64,000 bases of DNA from Mytilus trossulus (GCF_036588685.1 NC_086379.1:75423727-75487726); one strand, 5' to 3'. Positions 34,020-45,299 are shown, numbered from the stretch's first letter. Translations and numbers: made by a program. The notes: a model not told the origin generated them from the sequence alone.

Positions 34020-35430
34020 AGGCCATACATGTATATATTTACATGATAAAGTATATATGTTCAGTTTTGGTTGATGCGGTCAAATAATGTTGTTATTAAA
34101 ACAACTCAGTCTGATATATCGAAACTACTGAAATTTGTTAGCAATTCAATATTTTGAATATAAAGAGGACATGCTGTCATTTGAATTATACTATCCATCG
34201 TGATTGGTTGTTGTCTGCTCTTTGGTCGGGTTGTTGTCGCTTTGACACCTTTCGCCATTTCCTTTCTCAATTTTATAAGTGATTTACAATGCAGCTATAT
34301 AATTATCTATATATTAAGATTTACATAATAAAGTGTAAATATGGTCAGTTTTGGTTGCTGCATACACACAATTTTGTTATACCAGTCTGTCTTCGGTATG
34401 AAAACTACTGAAATTTGTTTATGATGCAATATTTTTATTAAAAAGAGGACACGCTGACACTGTTAATTGATGCAAAAGAAATTAGGTGTTCCAATATTTC
34501 TATCATTTGTATTATACAATCAATTCTTATATAACAATATAACAGATTTACTATGCAACTAAAAGAGTTAACAGTACATGAAAAAGAGCAAATATGGTCA
34601 GTTTTGGCTGATGTAGTCATATATGGTCAGTTTTGGTTGATGCTGTCAAATATGGTCAGGTTTGATTGATGCAGACAAATAATTTCAGATATGAAATCTA
34701 ACGATGTTTGTTTCTGATGCTATATTTTGAATAAAAGTAGGAAATGCTGGCACTCTCAATCGATGATTTTTTTTTTTGTGGTCTTTAATTTCCAATATTG
34801 CAGTTATTTATATACTACAGTCCCTCTTGACCTAAAATTATAACTGAAGTACTGTGCAGCTATATAGACTTGCATAAAAAAGCAGATATGGTCAGTTTTA
34901 GTTGATGCGGTCAGTAGATTTTATTACACAACTCAGTCTAAAGTATGAAAACTACTGATATTTGTTTACGATTAAATACTTTGAATAAAAAGAGGACATG
35001 CTGGCACTATAAATTCATGCGAACAAAGTTTTGATGTCATTGTTTTCCAATATTGCTGTAACTTGTATATTACAGTCCCTCTTGACCTAAAATTATAACT
35101 GAATTACTGTGCAGCTATATAGATTTGCAGATAGAAAGAGCAAATAAGGTCAGTTTAGATTGATGCGGTCAAAAGATTTTTGTATAACAGGTCCGTCTGA
35201 GGTATGAAAACTACTCGTAAACAGATATCACATTTGTTTAAGATTCATTATTTTAAATTAAAAGATGACATGCTAGTATTATAAATTGATTGCAAATAAA
35301 ATTTTGAAATCATTTAATGTTTGCCAATATAATTGGTATCCTTGCCTAAAAATAAACTGGATTCCTGCAGTGTGCAGCTAAATGTATATAGATTTATATG
35401 AAGAAATAAAATATGGTCAGTTTAAGTTTT
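34020..35430 (+). repeat. Diverged tandem array, ~250-295-bp units
   Basis: The word 'ggtcagttttggttgatgcg' or a variant occurs at about 34061, 34343, 34594, 34890, 35149 and 35415, a spacing of 251-296 bp. Each unit adds, in order, 'aaaactactgaaatttgttt', 'gaataaaaagaggacatgct', 'ggcactataaattgatgc' and 'ccaatatt'. A fragment of the 'ggtcgggttgttgtcgc' retroelement tail sits at about 34200-34275 in the first unit. One unit has an extra local triplication of the 'tatggtcag' word (34594-34652). Confidence 0.75.
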
Positions 35431-35441
35431 TAGTGGATCGA

Positions 35442-35574
35442 TGGCAGATCCAGAGGGGGCGACCCCTTTTTTTGACGATCAATGTATTTGAATGAGGACA
35501 TATAGTTGGACCCCCCTTTTTTCCTGGGTTGGGACCCCCAACCCCACCCCTTTTAAAACTGCTGGATCCGCCGG
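35442..35574. mobile_element. Small MITE-like element (gatccag ... ctggatc ends)
   Basis: Starts near 'atggcagatccagaggggg' and ends near 'ccccttttaaaactgctggatccgcc'. The same type of ends, 'ggcggatccag' and 'atccgcc', is seen at 50195-50371. The 92-codon plus frame starting here is low complexity. Confidence 0.5.
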
Positions 35575-35949
35575 AACAACGTATTACATTATAGATGGTC
35601 AGATAATTTTGTTATTTAAAACGAGCCATCCTGACTCCCGGAATGCCAAATGTAAAACAATTGAAATAACAATGCCCCCCCCCCATATTAACGGCCTAAT
35701 TTATCTTCAAAAAATGAAAGAAAAACAAATAATTTATGTAATACATCAACAAAAGAAAATCACTGAATAACAGGCTCCTGACTTGGAACAGTCGCATACA
35801 AAAAGTCATGCAGAATATGGCGGCTTAAACATGTTCTCTTGCCGACGAAAAATTTGAAATAAAACTGGCAAAACAGCAAAACTTTTTATAATATTAATCG
35901 CTATTTTGTCAAGAAGCCTTTATATTTAGTCAAAGATTTCTTAAAAATT

Positions 35950-36370
35950 ATAAATCAATTCTAGCCGTAGAATTTATAAATCAATTTTAGCAGTAGGATT
36001 TATAAATCAATTCTAGCCGTAGAATTTATACATCAATTCTAGCCGTAGAATTTTTAAATCAATTCTAGCCGTAGAATTTATAAATCAATTCTAGCCGTAG
36101 AATTTGTAATCAATTCTAACCGCAGAACTGTTCTAGAAGTAGAACTGACCAAAGATTTGGTCAGTTCTAGGTAGAACTGTCAGGATCAGTTCTAGGGTAG
36201 AACTGTCAGGGTCAGTTCTAGGTAGAACTGTCCAAATCAGTTCTAGGTAGAACTGACCAAGTCAGTTCTAGCTAGAACAGTTCTAACCTAGAACTGACTA
36301 AAAGGTGTCAGGCTGACAATTCTACGTACTGTTCTAGAACAGTTCTCCTGACAGATTCTGACAGATTTAA
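35950..36370 (+). repeat. Right arm of the foldback element, including a 26-bp palindromic minisatellite
   Basis: 35950-36107 has about six 26-bp units 'atcaattctagccgtagaat' + 'ttataa', each a small palindrome (AATTCTA-gccg-TAGAATT). From 36120 on, the array switches to 'agttctaggtagaactg' units complementary to the left arm at 32590-32875. Confidence 0.8.
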
Positions 36371-36419
36371 TGAGAGGTTAGAACTGATCTCCACTGTAAG
36401 TTGCGAATGGTATATTGTT

Positions 36420-36765
36420 TTTGACCCGTCCGTCCGTCCGTCCACCATGTCCGTTATTGTCATCGCAACTCCTCTCAAACTCACAACAAAATTTCACGAA
36501 ACCTATTTAAATAATAAGGACATAATATGTTAATGTGCATATCGACAGGAAATTACGATTCACTTTTTTTTTATAGGAGCTACGCCCCTTTGAACATAAT
36601 TGCTTCAATGTATTTCTGCAACAGAATTTGTCATTATTTGTCATCGCAACTCCACTGAAACCACACAACAGAATTTCATGAAACTTTGTAGATAATAAGG
36701 TTAAACTATGTAGATGTGCATATTGACAGCAAATTATGATATAATTTTTTTTCTTATACCATTTT
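36420..36765 (+). repeat. (gtcc)n plus two-copy block
   Basis: 'ccgtccgtccgtccgtcc' (36428-36445) is followed by two copies, about 175 bp apart, of 'gtcatcgcaactcc ... aatttca(c/t)gaaac ... gatgtgcatat'. I recall similar sequence as widespread in molluscs. Confidence 0.55.
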
Positions 36766-37279
36766 CTTTTCTTACACTTATTTTATTTCTCCAATGACAA
36801 TGTGGGGACATGGGGTATGTGAGCGCGCTCACTAAGGTTCTTATTTTTTTTAAATGAATTTGCCACAAGACATGCACATGAACAATTTGGGAAAACATGC
36901 AACAAAAGCGCGATAAAATGATACCTTACAAGTATAATAAAATAAAATGCGCTACACAGCCTCCAACTACAAGCCAGAAGATTCTTTTTTATTTCTGTGA
37001 TTCCATTTAATGACATATCTTAATACGTACTTTTCAAAATGCCAGTGAATGTTCACCCATTGATATTATATCGTCTCTGAGTGGTCTTCAAACTTTTCTT
37101 GCAAATAAAATATCAGAAAATGTTTTTAAAATAATACGTACAAACTAGTGAAGGTGAGCTCTAGCAAAATAGATCCTTAAAATAGTCTTGTACGAATAGC
37201 GTATCACGAGGGGGAACCTTAACAATTTGTATATATACAGAAATGTTATTCATATATAAAGACAAATTAAGATTTTAAT

Positions 37280-37620
37280 CTGCTTCCTCTTGAACCATAC
37301 ACATGGGCTCGATTACCGGATATTTAAATGTTTAATAAATGTTTTTTCATGCTCCATTTATGGGCAATATGTTTTCTGGTATGTGCGTCCGTTCGTCTGT
37401 TCGTTTGTCTGTCTGTCCAGCTTCAGGTTAAAGCTTTTGGTCGGGAAAGTTTTTGATAATGTTGAAGTCCAATCAACTTGAAACTTAGTACATATTTTCC
37501 CTAGGATATAATCTTTCTTATTCTAATGCCAAATTACAGTTTTATCCCATTTTCACGTTCCACTGATCATAGAAAATGATAGTGTAGATCCGTGTACTAG
37601 GGACACATTCATGTTTCTTC
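37280..37620 (+). repeat. Dispersed repeat with (gtctgtct) core
   Basis: 'tgcgtccgttcgtctgttcg' then 'agcttcaggttaaagctttt' and 'ccaatcaacttgaaacttag'. I recall this as a common mollusc repeat. The 63-codon frame on it is not a gene. Confidence 0.5.
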
Positions 37621-37829
37621 AACTTTTCGTCGTATCGCTGTCAATTTGTATTAAAATTTTAACGTCATCAATAAATATTTTATTTTTTACGAGAAATATA
37701 CATTTTACTATCGTTGTCATGAACCCAAAAAAGCGACAAATAGTTAAAAAGAAATTTATGAAACATATACATAATTCCACTAACCGATCCCCCGTTGAGA
37801 CAAACTCAACAAAAAGCTATGAATACAAA

Positions 37830-38235
37830 TACGGATATGCCGGGATATCTCTTAGAATTGACGGCCATCCTTTAAAATTTACGGTCATCCTTTATAAATT
37901 ACAGTCAGCCTTTACAAATTAAGTAACGGTAATCTTTTTACCAATCATGGTCATCCTTGTTATATATTACGGCCATCTTGATAATATTTGGATAATGATT
38001 TACGGTCATCTTAACGATTTTTTCAAATCAAATTTCCCGTTTCATTCACATTTCTCGGTAGTAATTTGTGATCTCTGTGTGAATCTTTTATGAATTTACA
38101 TCGTATCAATGCATGCTATGTAAAGAAAATAATATAGAAACACTTTAACAGACGATACAGAAACTGACCGAATTTTTCATCCGACATCTTGGGATGACCG
38201 TAAATGCAGTTACGGTCATCAGCTTTACCCCAGTG
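37830..38235 (-). repeat. Right long TIR of the 6.2-kb element
   Basis: Reverse complement of 32035-32420: shares, in mirror order, 'gatgaccgtaa' words, 'gattcacac', 'taaagtgtttctatat' and 'agatgtcggat'. The end hairpin lies at 38192-38220. The 103-codon frame 37611-37922 runs into it and is not credible. Confidence 0.75.
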
Positions 38236-38240
38236 GTATT

Positions 38241-39915
38241 GTAAATCACAAAGACGTAATGAGTTAGTAGTCAGAGAAAATCAACAGAAAAAAGTAAATT
38301 TGACATGCATTAGTCTTGACCTTGTAAATGCATATGGTATTATAACGCATCATATAATTGGCATATGGCAAAGTACAGAAACAACAAGGCATTGTACGGA
38401 AAAAAACATTACAGCAATATATAAACAGTAGAATGGTTAATGAGTGTAAACATATTTTATTTCTGTTGGTGACATAATGCATCTTATCTTCAATGCAGTC
38501 AAGACAGAGAACAGCCATGTGTTTCAATATATTGCGAACAACACCATTAAGAGCCATGGTAAACAGCATGGTAAAATTTCGGCAACACAAAGAAAGAAGA
38601 TGTTCCGTTAACGGATTGGCTAACACATATCATCTACACAACTATATCCGGTCAATAAATCCCCAATGCATGTCCTACATCTTGAGGATGTCAGGGTACA
38701 CATTGTCAAGGTATCTATTGACGGTTGTTTTTAACATCTATAGATTTCTAAGTGGTTTACAAGGGATAGCCAGATAACCAAAAGAAATGTAGTTTGAGAA
38801 CACGGAAACATAAAATCAAATAGAAAAACGCTTGATAAGACATATATAGTCAATCATGTTTTCATTTATTTGATTCAAAGGATGACTATTTATTTATAAT
38901 TTCCATATAGAGATTGTTCTCAAATTCTTACATTAACTAGAAATATTTTATGTTTTCAAAATAACAATGAAAGTTAAATGCTACAGTTATTCCCATAATT
39001 TTACAATGATATAATTAAGATTGTTGTACGCTTTTGCAAGGAACATTTCGTAGAATGTATTCAAAAGATGATCTTTATATTTGTGCGTGTTCTGTTTAGT
39101 TAAATTTTGTAAAAGTTAAGAGACTATATAAAGCGTTTGTAGATTTTCGAAACATATTCCATTTTGTAATTTTGATACTTAAACATAACCTCATAAATGT
39201 TCTTTAATTGTAAAACATATGTATCTTGATATGAAGTCACACATCAAAGTGTGATTTACTTGCTTAGAAAAATTTGAATACATTTAAAGTTTAATATGAA
39301 CAAAAAATTCAAACTCCAAGGAAAATTTAAAACGGACAGCTCCTTATCAAATTGCAACATCAAATGCTCAGGCACATCAGACGAATGGAAATCGACTATC
39401 ATATTTATGATATGGTTTAGGCATTTCCCTACATAGAAAATGGTGGTCAAACATTTTTTTTTATAGCTGACAAAACCTTTCACTTGTATGGCAGGCGCAT
39501 ACAATTCCATTATATTGACAACAATATGTGAACATCTCACATTGTTTCTTTTCCTAATATCTTCTGTTTAAACATATTCTTAGTTTTCATATAAAGATCA
39601 TTTAGCTTATGGTACCGGTGCTGGTACTGTCAAACTGGATTATGACATCTTATTTTGTTCACTGCTAGTCAACTTCAGACTGTATACTCACTTTATGGCC
39701 GCTGCTGCAACCATTTGTTTGTTTTGTGAGGTTTTGAGACAAACCAGCTTTACAAGTGAATACGAAAGTTCTACATTTTCTGGCGTGACTTCATAACAAT
39801 GTGTCACTATCTGCTTGCAAGATTGTTTTGGGTGTTGTCATGAAGCAAAAGTGGAAAAGTGTAATGACAAGTTATAGTCGTTTGCAATGCCTTACGGTTG
39901 CTGTCAAAAGCTTGA
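38241..39915. other. No supported gene; two weak minus-strand frames
   Basis: Minus frames at 38264-38626 and 39256-39540 have mixed composition but no recognisable domain and no clear splice sites. They could be exon remnants; I do not call them. Confidence 0.3.
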
Positions 39916-39920
39916 TCAAG

Positions 39921-40136
39921 TTAATTTTGCACATCTTGTGTATCAGAATCATTGATGACGGTTTGCAAATTTTCTGGTCCTGATAACCCTTCTTTAAGAT
40001 CGAATGAAACGTTAATTTCAGTTTTATAACTTGTATTCTTTGTAATCGTACTTAACATTACGCAAATGGCTTGGCTGTGAAGAGGTTGCTCAAAACTTTC
40101 GTTCATACAAAACCAGCTGGTGTGATTGACAACCGA
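39921..40136 (-). CDS. Possible terminal exon of a secreted or extracellular protein, unidentified
   Basis: On the minus strand a strong acceptor, ctttttcttgattatactgcag, is followed at 40136 by 71 open codons ending in TAA (39921-39923). The peptide includes HTSWFCMNESFEQ, ICVMLSTITKNTSYK and INVSFDLKEG. It holds five N-x-S/T sequons (NHT, NES, NTS, NVS, NDS) and two cysteines about 20 residues apart, a composition expected of a glycosylated extracellular domain. I do not recognise the family and see no upstream exon in 40.2-41.5 kb. An ATG 15 bases upstream lies within the acceptor and is unlikely to be the start. Confidence 0.35.
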   Translation of the reverse strand, partial: SVVNHTSWFCMNESFEQPLHSQAICVMLSTITKNTSYKTEINVSFDLKEGLSGPENLQTVINDSDTQDVQN

Positions 40137-40142
40137 CTGCAG

Positions 40143-41556
40143 TATAATCAAGAAAAAGTCAGGTGATTTACACTAATATTTGATAATAATGGAACAGCAA
40201 ATACTTCGGTTCTCTTAATTTACCAGCGCATTCCAAATGTGACGGTTGTGGTGGATCAGTATATTTATTGTCTTTTTAACTGTTTAAGTTTATAAAAATA
40301 AATTCTTTCATTCAAGACTGGCTAAAAAATTTAATAGTTTTGTCGAATGTATCTGTTACAACATGTGTTGATATAAATATAGTTTTTTTTTTAAAAAGAG
40401 ATGTGAATTCTTGTTTTACATCAATGATATTGATATGATTAATATTGAAAACCTGTACTATTTATATTTTGACCCAAATCCATACGGAATATTTACGACA
40501 TAGATGGCCACGAGTATGTACTCACTCCAGTTAACTCTTTAAATTAATGACATGACTAGTCAAGCATCCCCTGTATTTAATTGCTTATTTAGTTTTCTGC
40601 CTGGTGTTTTGGAGCTTGTTTATTGTCTGTATCTCCCTTTTTATTAAAAGCTGTCTATCCAGCCTTTACTGATTATATCTCTCTCCTTTTTATTAAATAA
40701 CACGCGGAACGGTTTCCTTCTTTTCGTTGTATTTTTTTCTTTGCTTAGTGTTGATGTTATGTTAACTACTGTTTTATTTCAGGTTGACTACTGTTTTCTT
40801 TCAATTATTTATTTGATATTTTTTTTTCCTGGTTTTAGTCGGACACACATTATGGCTCTTTTGTCGACGAAACAAACGTCTTGTATACCAATGTTTAGGG
40901 CTGATGTCTATTTTCAGTTTACCTATGCATATATTTTGAAGGCTAAAAACGAAATCTTGTTTATAACATAATCTCAGCTGCTTGATAAAGGAAATGTACA
41001 TTGGCAATTTAATTTCAAACTCAACATATACACCGCTGATATAAACCAACAAAAAACTCTAAATGTGACATTATCAAGATGCTTGATTTCTTCATAAGCA
41101 GCATGTTGTTTCATTTGGAGAACGTGTTTTAAAACATATAATCGACATTTACACGGGAGACAACTGTACTTCTCTTCTAATGACTTTTTCCTTTGCTGTT
41201 ATGAGGAAGACATAATACAAACGCTTCTTATGAAGAATGAGAGGAAGCTATCAGTATGTTATAACTTTACATTAGAAGATGTCAGAAGAAATTTGTACTT
41301 ACATGAGCAACACGATGTGTAGGTGGATATACTTACCCTTCCTTAGCACCTGAGATCATCACCGGGTTTATGATGGGGTCTGTGTTGCTGTATTATTTCT
41401 TTTTTGTGTCTTAATTATTGTTGTTTTGTCTCTTAATGGTTTTGGTTTCTGTTATGGTATTGTCAGTTTTTTTTTATGTATTTCTGGGTTTAAATATCCA
41501 TTTGGTATCGTATGAATCTTTTGTTTTAGCTTGCTTTTATTACCTGCTAGCATTCA
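40143..41556. other. No supported gene
   Basis: AT-rich, possibly intron of the exon at 39921-40136. 40840-40900 holds a repeat-like 'gtcgacgaaacaaacgtctt' segment. Confidence 0.3.
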
Positions 41557-41560
41557 TTAA

Positions 41561-43270
41561 CCCCTTCCTGTTCCCATCGGTACTCTGGTACCGATAGGCT
41601 ATATTTTTGGGTAACTAGCTTGCACAAAGTATTGAATCTTTGACATTTGTTGACGTACATAAGTGGTTGATGGCTCAAATCAATCCCCTGTATCACAGCT
41701 GTGTGATTAGTGGTGCCTAAAACTTCTTCCGAGTACGGTTTGGTATCAAAACGCCCCTAACGGACAACGTTTTCTCCTGTAAAAAACGTGTGTTTTTTTT
41801 TAATTTGAACACAATATTTCCGTAGAGTATGGGAAAATAAACTGTTGATTTTAGGGGCAAAATGACTTTTGTTTATTAACTACGCCGTGTATTTTTGAGT
41901 GAAACTATTCAAAGAATGATTAAAACTTGAACTCAAGTGAAAAAAGTGATTGAAAGTGTACCAACGCAATCATTTACTTGAAATGCACTCTCAATGTGTG
42001 GTCATTTCTTTCCAAATTAATTGAAAAAAAGACAAAAAAGACAAAAAGTCATGAATTTTTTTTTTCGAAGTTGAAATAGATGTAACAGAACATTGTTTCT
42101 GAAGTGCCTGGTTATGGAAATGTCGAAAACACTTTTGTTCAAATAAAGAAACCGGTAAAAGTCTAGAAAAAAATGGCAGACTAAAGTATGATATCATCCT
42201 ATATTTGCTCAAAATATTGGGTTTTACAACAATTCTATGTTATATCGAGACACAATTTCTATACGAAAACAGTAAACAGGCTGATTATTTGATTACTTTC
42301 ACTTCGTTCGTTAATGAAAGAGTTAAGTATTAAAATTTCGATATTATACATTGGAACTCCCGTGGTTCAGTGGGAAGCTGCACTAGCCCACAGTATGAAG
42401 ATTGCATGTTCGAACCTCAAAGCCGGAGGTGAAAAAATAATTTCCTATATTAAATGAAACTTAACTTAACTTAACTTAACTTAAATGAAACTTAACTTAA
42501 CTTAAAGCCGGAGGTGAAAAAATAATTTCCTATATTAAATGAAACTTAACTTAACTTAACTTAACTTAACTTAAATGAAACTTAACTTAACTTAACTTAA
42601 CTTTACTTTCAATTTCAAAAAGAGGGTCATGAATACACACAAAACTCAACTTAAAAACTATGTTTGTATGTTTTTAAAGAATTACCCCCCCCCCCCCCCC
42701 CCCTTAAACTAAAACATCATAGGCCCAAAGCACCAAAGTAAGTATTGGTAATTCATTGAATCTTAACTTTCAAAGTCAAAATTCTATGTGCTGCTTGAAA
42801 AATATAATTGAAGCTAAAATTTGTGTCAAAAAAAGATTTTTGACGAAAAAACGGCTGAAAACCGTTATTTTGCATGTTGCGGGCATCAACGTTTGGAGGG
42901 CATATAGCACGTATTTCTTCCAACTATACCATAATGGTAACTTTTCTGTGTCTATCAGACTTAGGACATTGCTTTGGCACTAAAACTTTATGTTATTAGC
43001 CATTATAAAAGTCTCCACACGACCTTTTTCGGAAGACTTTTGTATTTTTTTACTTTTTTTTCGCAAGTCACGTGACTTTTGGACAGATAACACGTGACTT
43101 CAAAATACAAAATTTCTGATATATTATATTTTTTGAAATATTTTATCAATTATCTCTCAAATGGACCTACAACGACCTTTATGTAAGCCTCAGTGAGAAT
43201 GCTATAGGCGATTGAACTTTGATAGTGTCTTTCCATAAGTTTACGTCGAATTTAGCGGAACGTGAAAGGG
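41561..43270. mobile_element. piggyBac-like non-autonomous element, 1.71 kb
   Basis: TTAA (41557-41560) then CCCCTTCCTGTTCC; at the other end GGAACGTGAAAGGG then TTAA (43271-43274). The right end reverse-complemented, CCCTTTCACGTTCC, matches the left at 11 of 14 positions. TTAA duplication and CCC termini are the hallmark of piggyBac elements. A subterminal palindrome ATCGGTAC-tctg-GTACCGAT sits at 41576-41595. No transposase frame. It carries a SINE (42357-42602) and a 19-C run (42685-42703). Confidence 0.65.
42357..42602 (+). mobile_element. tRNA-derived SINE with (CTTAA)n tail
   Basis: A-box-like TGGTTCAGTGG (about 42363) and B-box-like GTTCGAACC (about 42409) are spaced as in a tRNA promoter, and short pairing is possible between 'ctcccg' and 'ccggag' at the ends of the ~75-bp head. 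The body 'gccggaggtgaaaaaataat' is followed by tandem CTTAA pentamers, and body plus tail occurs twice (from about 42419 and 42503). Confidence 0.6.
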
Positions 43271-43274
43271 TTAA

Positions 43275-44598
43275 CATTGTTTTATTTGGTAGCGTTGTGC
43301 TTCTGGCTCCTGCTTACAAAGCGGATGTATACATTATAATAAATTAAAACAACACCTATACTGATCATTGTGTAAGTTCGTTTTGCATGGTTTGGTCGTT
43401 TAATTTTGTTCGCCAACGTTTAGTTATCGTTATTCATTCCTACACCATTGACTGGATTGTCTTTAAACATTTGGAAAACTATCAGCATCCTTATGCATTG
43501 TGTCTCCATACTTAATCTTTTCTTATTTAAATTGGGGGATGCGTCTATTTCAAAATATGAACTTAACTGTATTTGTTTGATTGAGCTAGGTGTTTTTTTT
43601 ATCAAAGTCTTCTAACCAAACTGAGTTAATTTCAAAGTAGAATTCAATGACTGACAGATTTTTGCTTTATAATGTCAAGTGGGAAACTGGTAGCAAGATA
43701 ATAATTCTTTGAGCAGTTCATTTATTACCATTTAACTGTTCAATCTCTTATGTACATTGTAGCCTTTGTCTTGTTTCTTGATTGACATTAAATGAGCGAT
43801 GGCGGAGTACTCCTGTGGATGGAAATGGCCTGTCACTTCTTTATCTTCAGGAATGATCGCCTTTTAAACAATACACCTTATCGCTAATCCCGGCTGACCC
43901 GGCCGCTTGAACTTTTGACATCATACCAATCACTTTTCCATTGTGGCATCAGATATTTTGTTTTATGACGTCGAAATTTTACGGGAAATGGCGGACAAAT
44001 AGAAATAAGGTGTATTCTTTGTGCTTTAGTTGTCCTTTCGATTAGTTGTTGATGGCTTTTCATCGGTAAACTTACACGAAATTCGGTGTTAGTATAAATC
44101 TATTGGCGGTTTTGAGCATATTATAACATTTAGACACTGCCGTCTGTTGTTTGAACGATTTATTAACGATGCCTAGGCATAAAAAGGCTGTATATTGTTG
44201 AAGATAGTTTGTTGACTCGTTACTATCTTAATGCATTAGTCTTTGATTGTTGTTTCACTTACTTAATATAGACAACACCACATATTTCTATTTGAAGTGG
44301 GAACATTAGAATATTCACGATGAAGTTTCCATTTTAAATGAAAATATGAGAAGAAATTGTTCTAAAATTACAAACCGTCTATTTTTTTCATTACAAAATT
44401 GTTTATTTTGTTTTATATATTATTTACTGGTCAAATAGGAAAGCTTATTTATCTCTCGTGGTTATCATGGTTCAGAAAAAGGATAATATACAGATAACAC
44501 GCTTTCGATATTTTTTAACAGTCTGCATCAGCATCTTGTACAGGTATTCCCATAACAGTGTGGACACCCGTAATACTTATGTTGGTAATAATTATAGA
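43275..44598. other. No feature seen
   Basis: AT-rich; no credible ORF or recognised repeat. Confidence 0.3.
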
Positions 44599-44692
44599 TT
44601 ATCGGTGATCATCTCAACGAGATTGATTTTCTCGCTTGAACCGGGGCGGCGAAAGCGAGAAAGGAAATCGAGTTGAGATGAACAATGATAAT
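44599..44692. repeat. Long hairpin, arms ~41 bp
   Basis: Left arm around 'tcatctcaacgagattg ... ttctcgctt' (44599-44639), loop 'gaaccggggcggc', right arm 'gaaagcgagaaagg ... cgagttgagatga' (44652-44692). A few mismatches. Confidence 0.75.
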
Positions 44693-45299
44693 CTTTTAAC
44701 CGCTATTTTACCTATGACGACGTTGTCAATTTCATGTCAATTTCGTTAGCAACGCCACGTGCATGCTTAGTTTCTAGCGATAATTTTTCATCTCAAGCGA
44801 GTAGCATGATATGAAAACTATCACAAAAAAAAGAACAAAGGAAAAATGCACAAAATAGTGATAATACTGAATCATTTACCTTTACCTATGTGTCATCGGC
44901 TACTGAAAACAATGAGTGTATGCTCATTCAGGGTATCAGAGGCCTTCCAGTAGGGATTTAAATAATTACTTGTCACACATTAAAATCATAAAAATAACAA
45001 AAACGCTAGTAAAAAAACGTTTAATTATCAAACAAATTGAATATCAATCAAAACACAAAGGTTATTCCTATACTAGTTTTTTCAAATTATGTGATTTAGG
45101 CATTGAAAACCTTTGGTGACCCAACAGTTTAAATATAGATAATAAGTACTACATGATAAGTGGGCGTTACATACGAACGTTAAACCAATCTGACCCAGTC
45201 ACTAGGTGACTTGAACGCGCCCAAAAATGGTCTCGTCCACACTGTTATGAAAACGATTCTAAGTAAATATATTTTTTTGAGTACACATGATAAAAGTCA

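Larger units (their letters stand above)
32558..36412. mobile_element. 3.86-kb foldback-type element inserted at TA
   Basis: Left end TACCCCACGCAAC followed by 'tacagtggagatcacttcta'; right end, reverse-complemented, TACCATTCGCAAC followed by 'ttacagtggagatcagttcta'. Both ends are bordered by TA (32556-32557 and 36413-36414), compatible with a TA target duplication. Inward from the ends both arms are arrays of 'agttctaggtagaactg' words. The interior contains a hairpin (33743-33886) and a ~270-bp diverged tandem array (34020-35430). No transposase found. Tc1/mariner-type by target only; could be another TA-targeting class. Confidence 0.75.
32035..38235. mobile_element. 6.2-kb element with ~400-bp TIRs and 5-bp TSD, non-autonomous
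   Basis: Left terminus CACTGGGGTAAAGCTGATGA (32035) and right terminus TCATCAGCTTTACCCCAGTG (ends 38235) are perfect reverse complements over 20 bp. Similarity continues for roughly 390-400 bp on each side with substitutions and small indels. Immediately outside both ends is GTATT (32030-32034, 38236-38240), a perfect 5-bp target-site duplication. No transposase frame is visible. Much of the interior is another transposon (32558-36412). A 5-bp duplication with termini starting CAC fits Transib-type elements, but the rest of the heptamer does not match their consensus, so the superfamily is open. Confidence 0.8.

Noticed and set aside
38264..38626. 120-codon minus-strand frame with Cys-rich start
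   Set aside because: No recognisable domain or clear splice sites; the second half is hydrophobic low complexity.
39256..39540. 94-codon minus-strand frame near the possible glycoprotein exon
   Set aside because: Composition is plausible for an exon but there is no good acceptor, no sequons and no recognised motif.
42357..42432. Functional tRNA gene
   Set aside because: The promoter boxes are good but the cloverleaf is incomplete by eye and it continues into a SINE body and tail.
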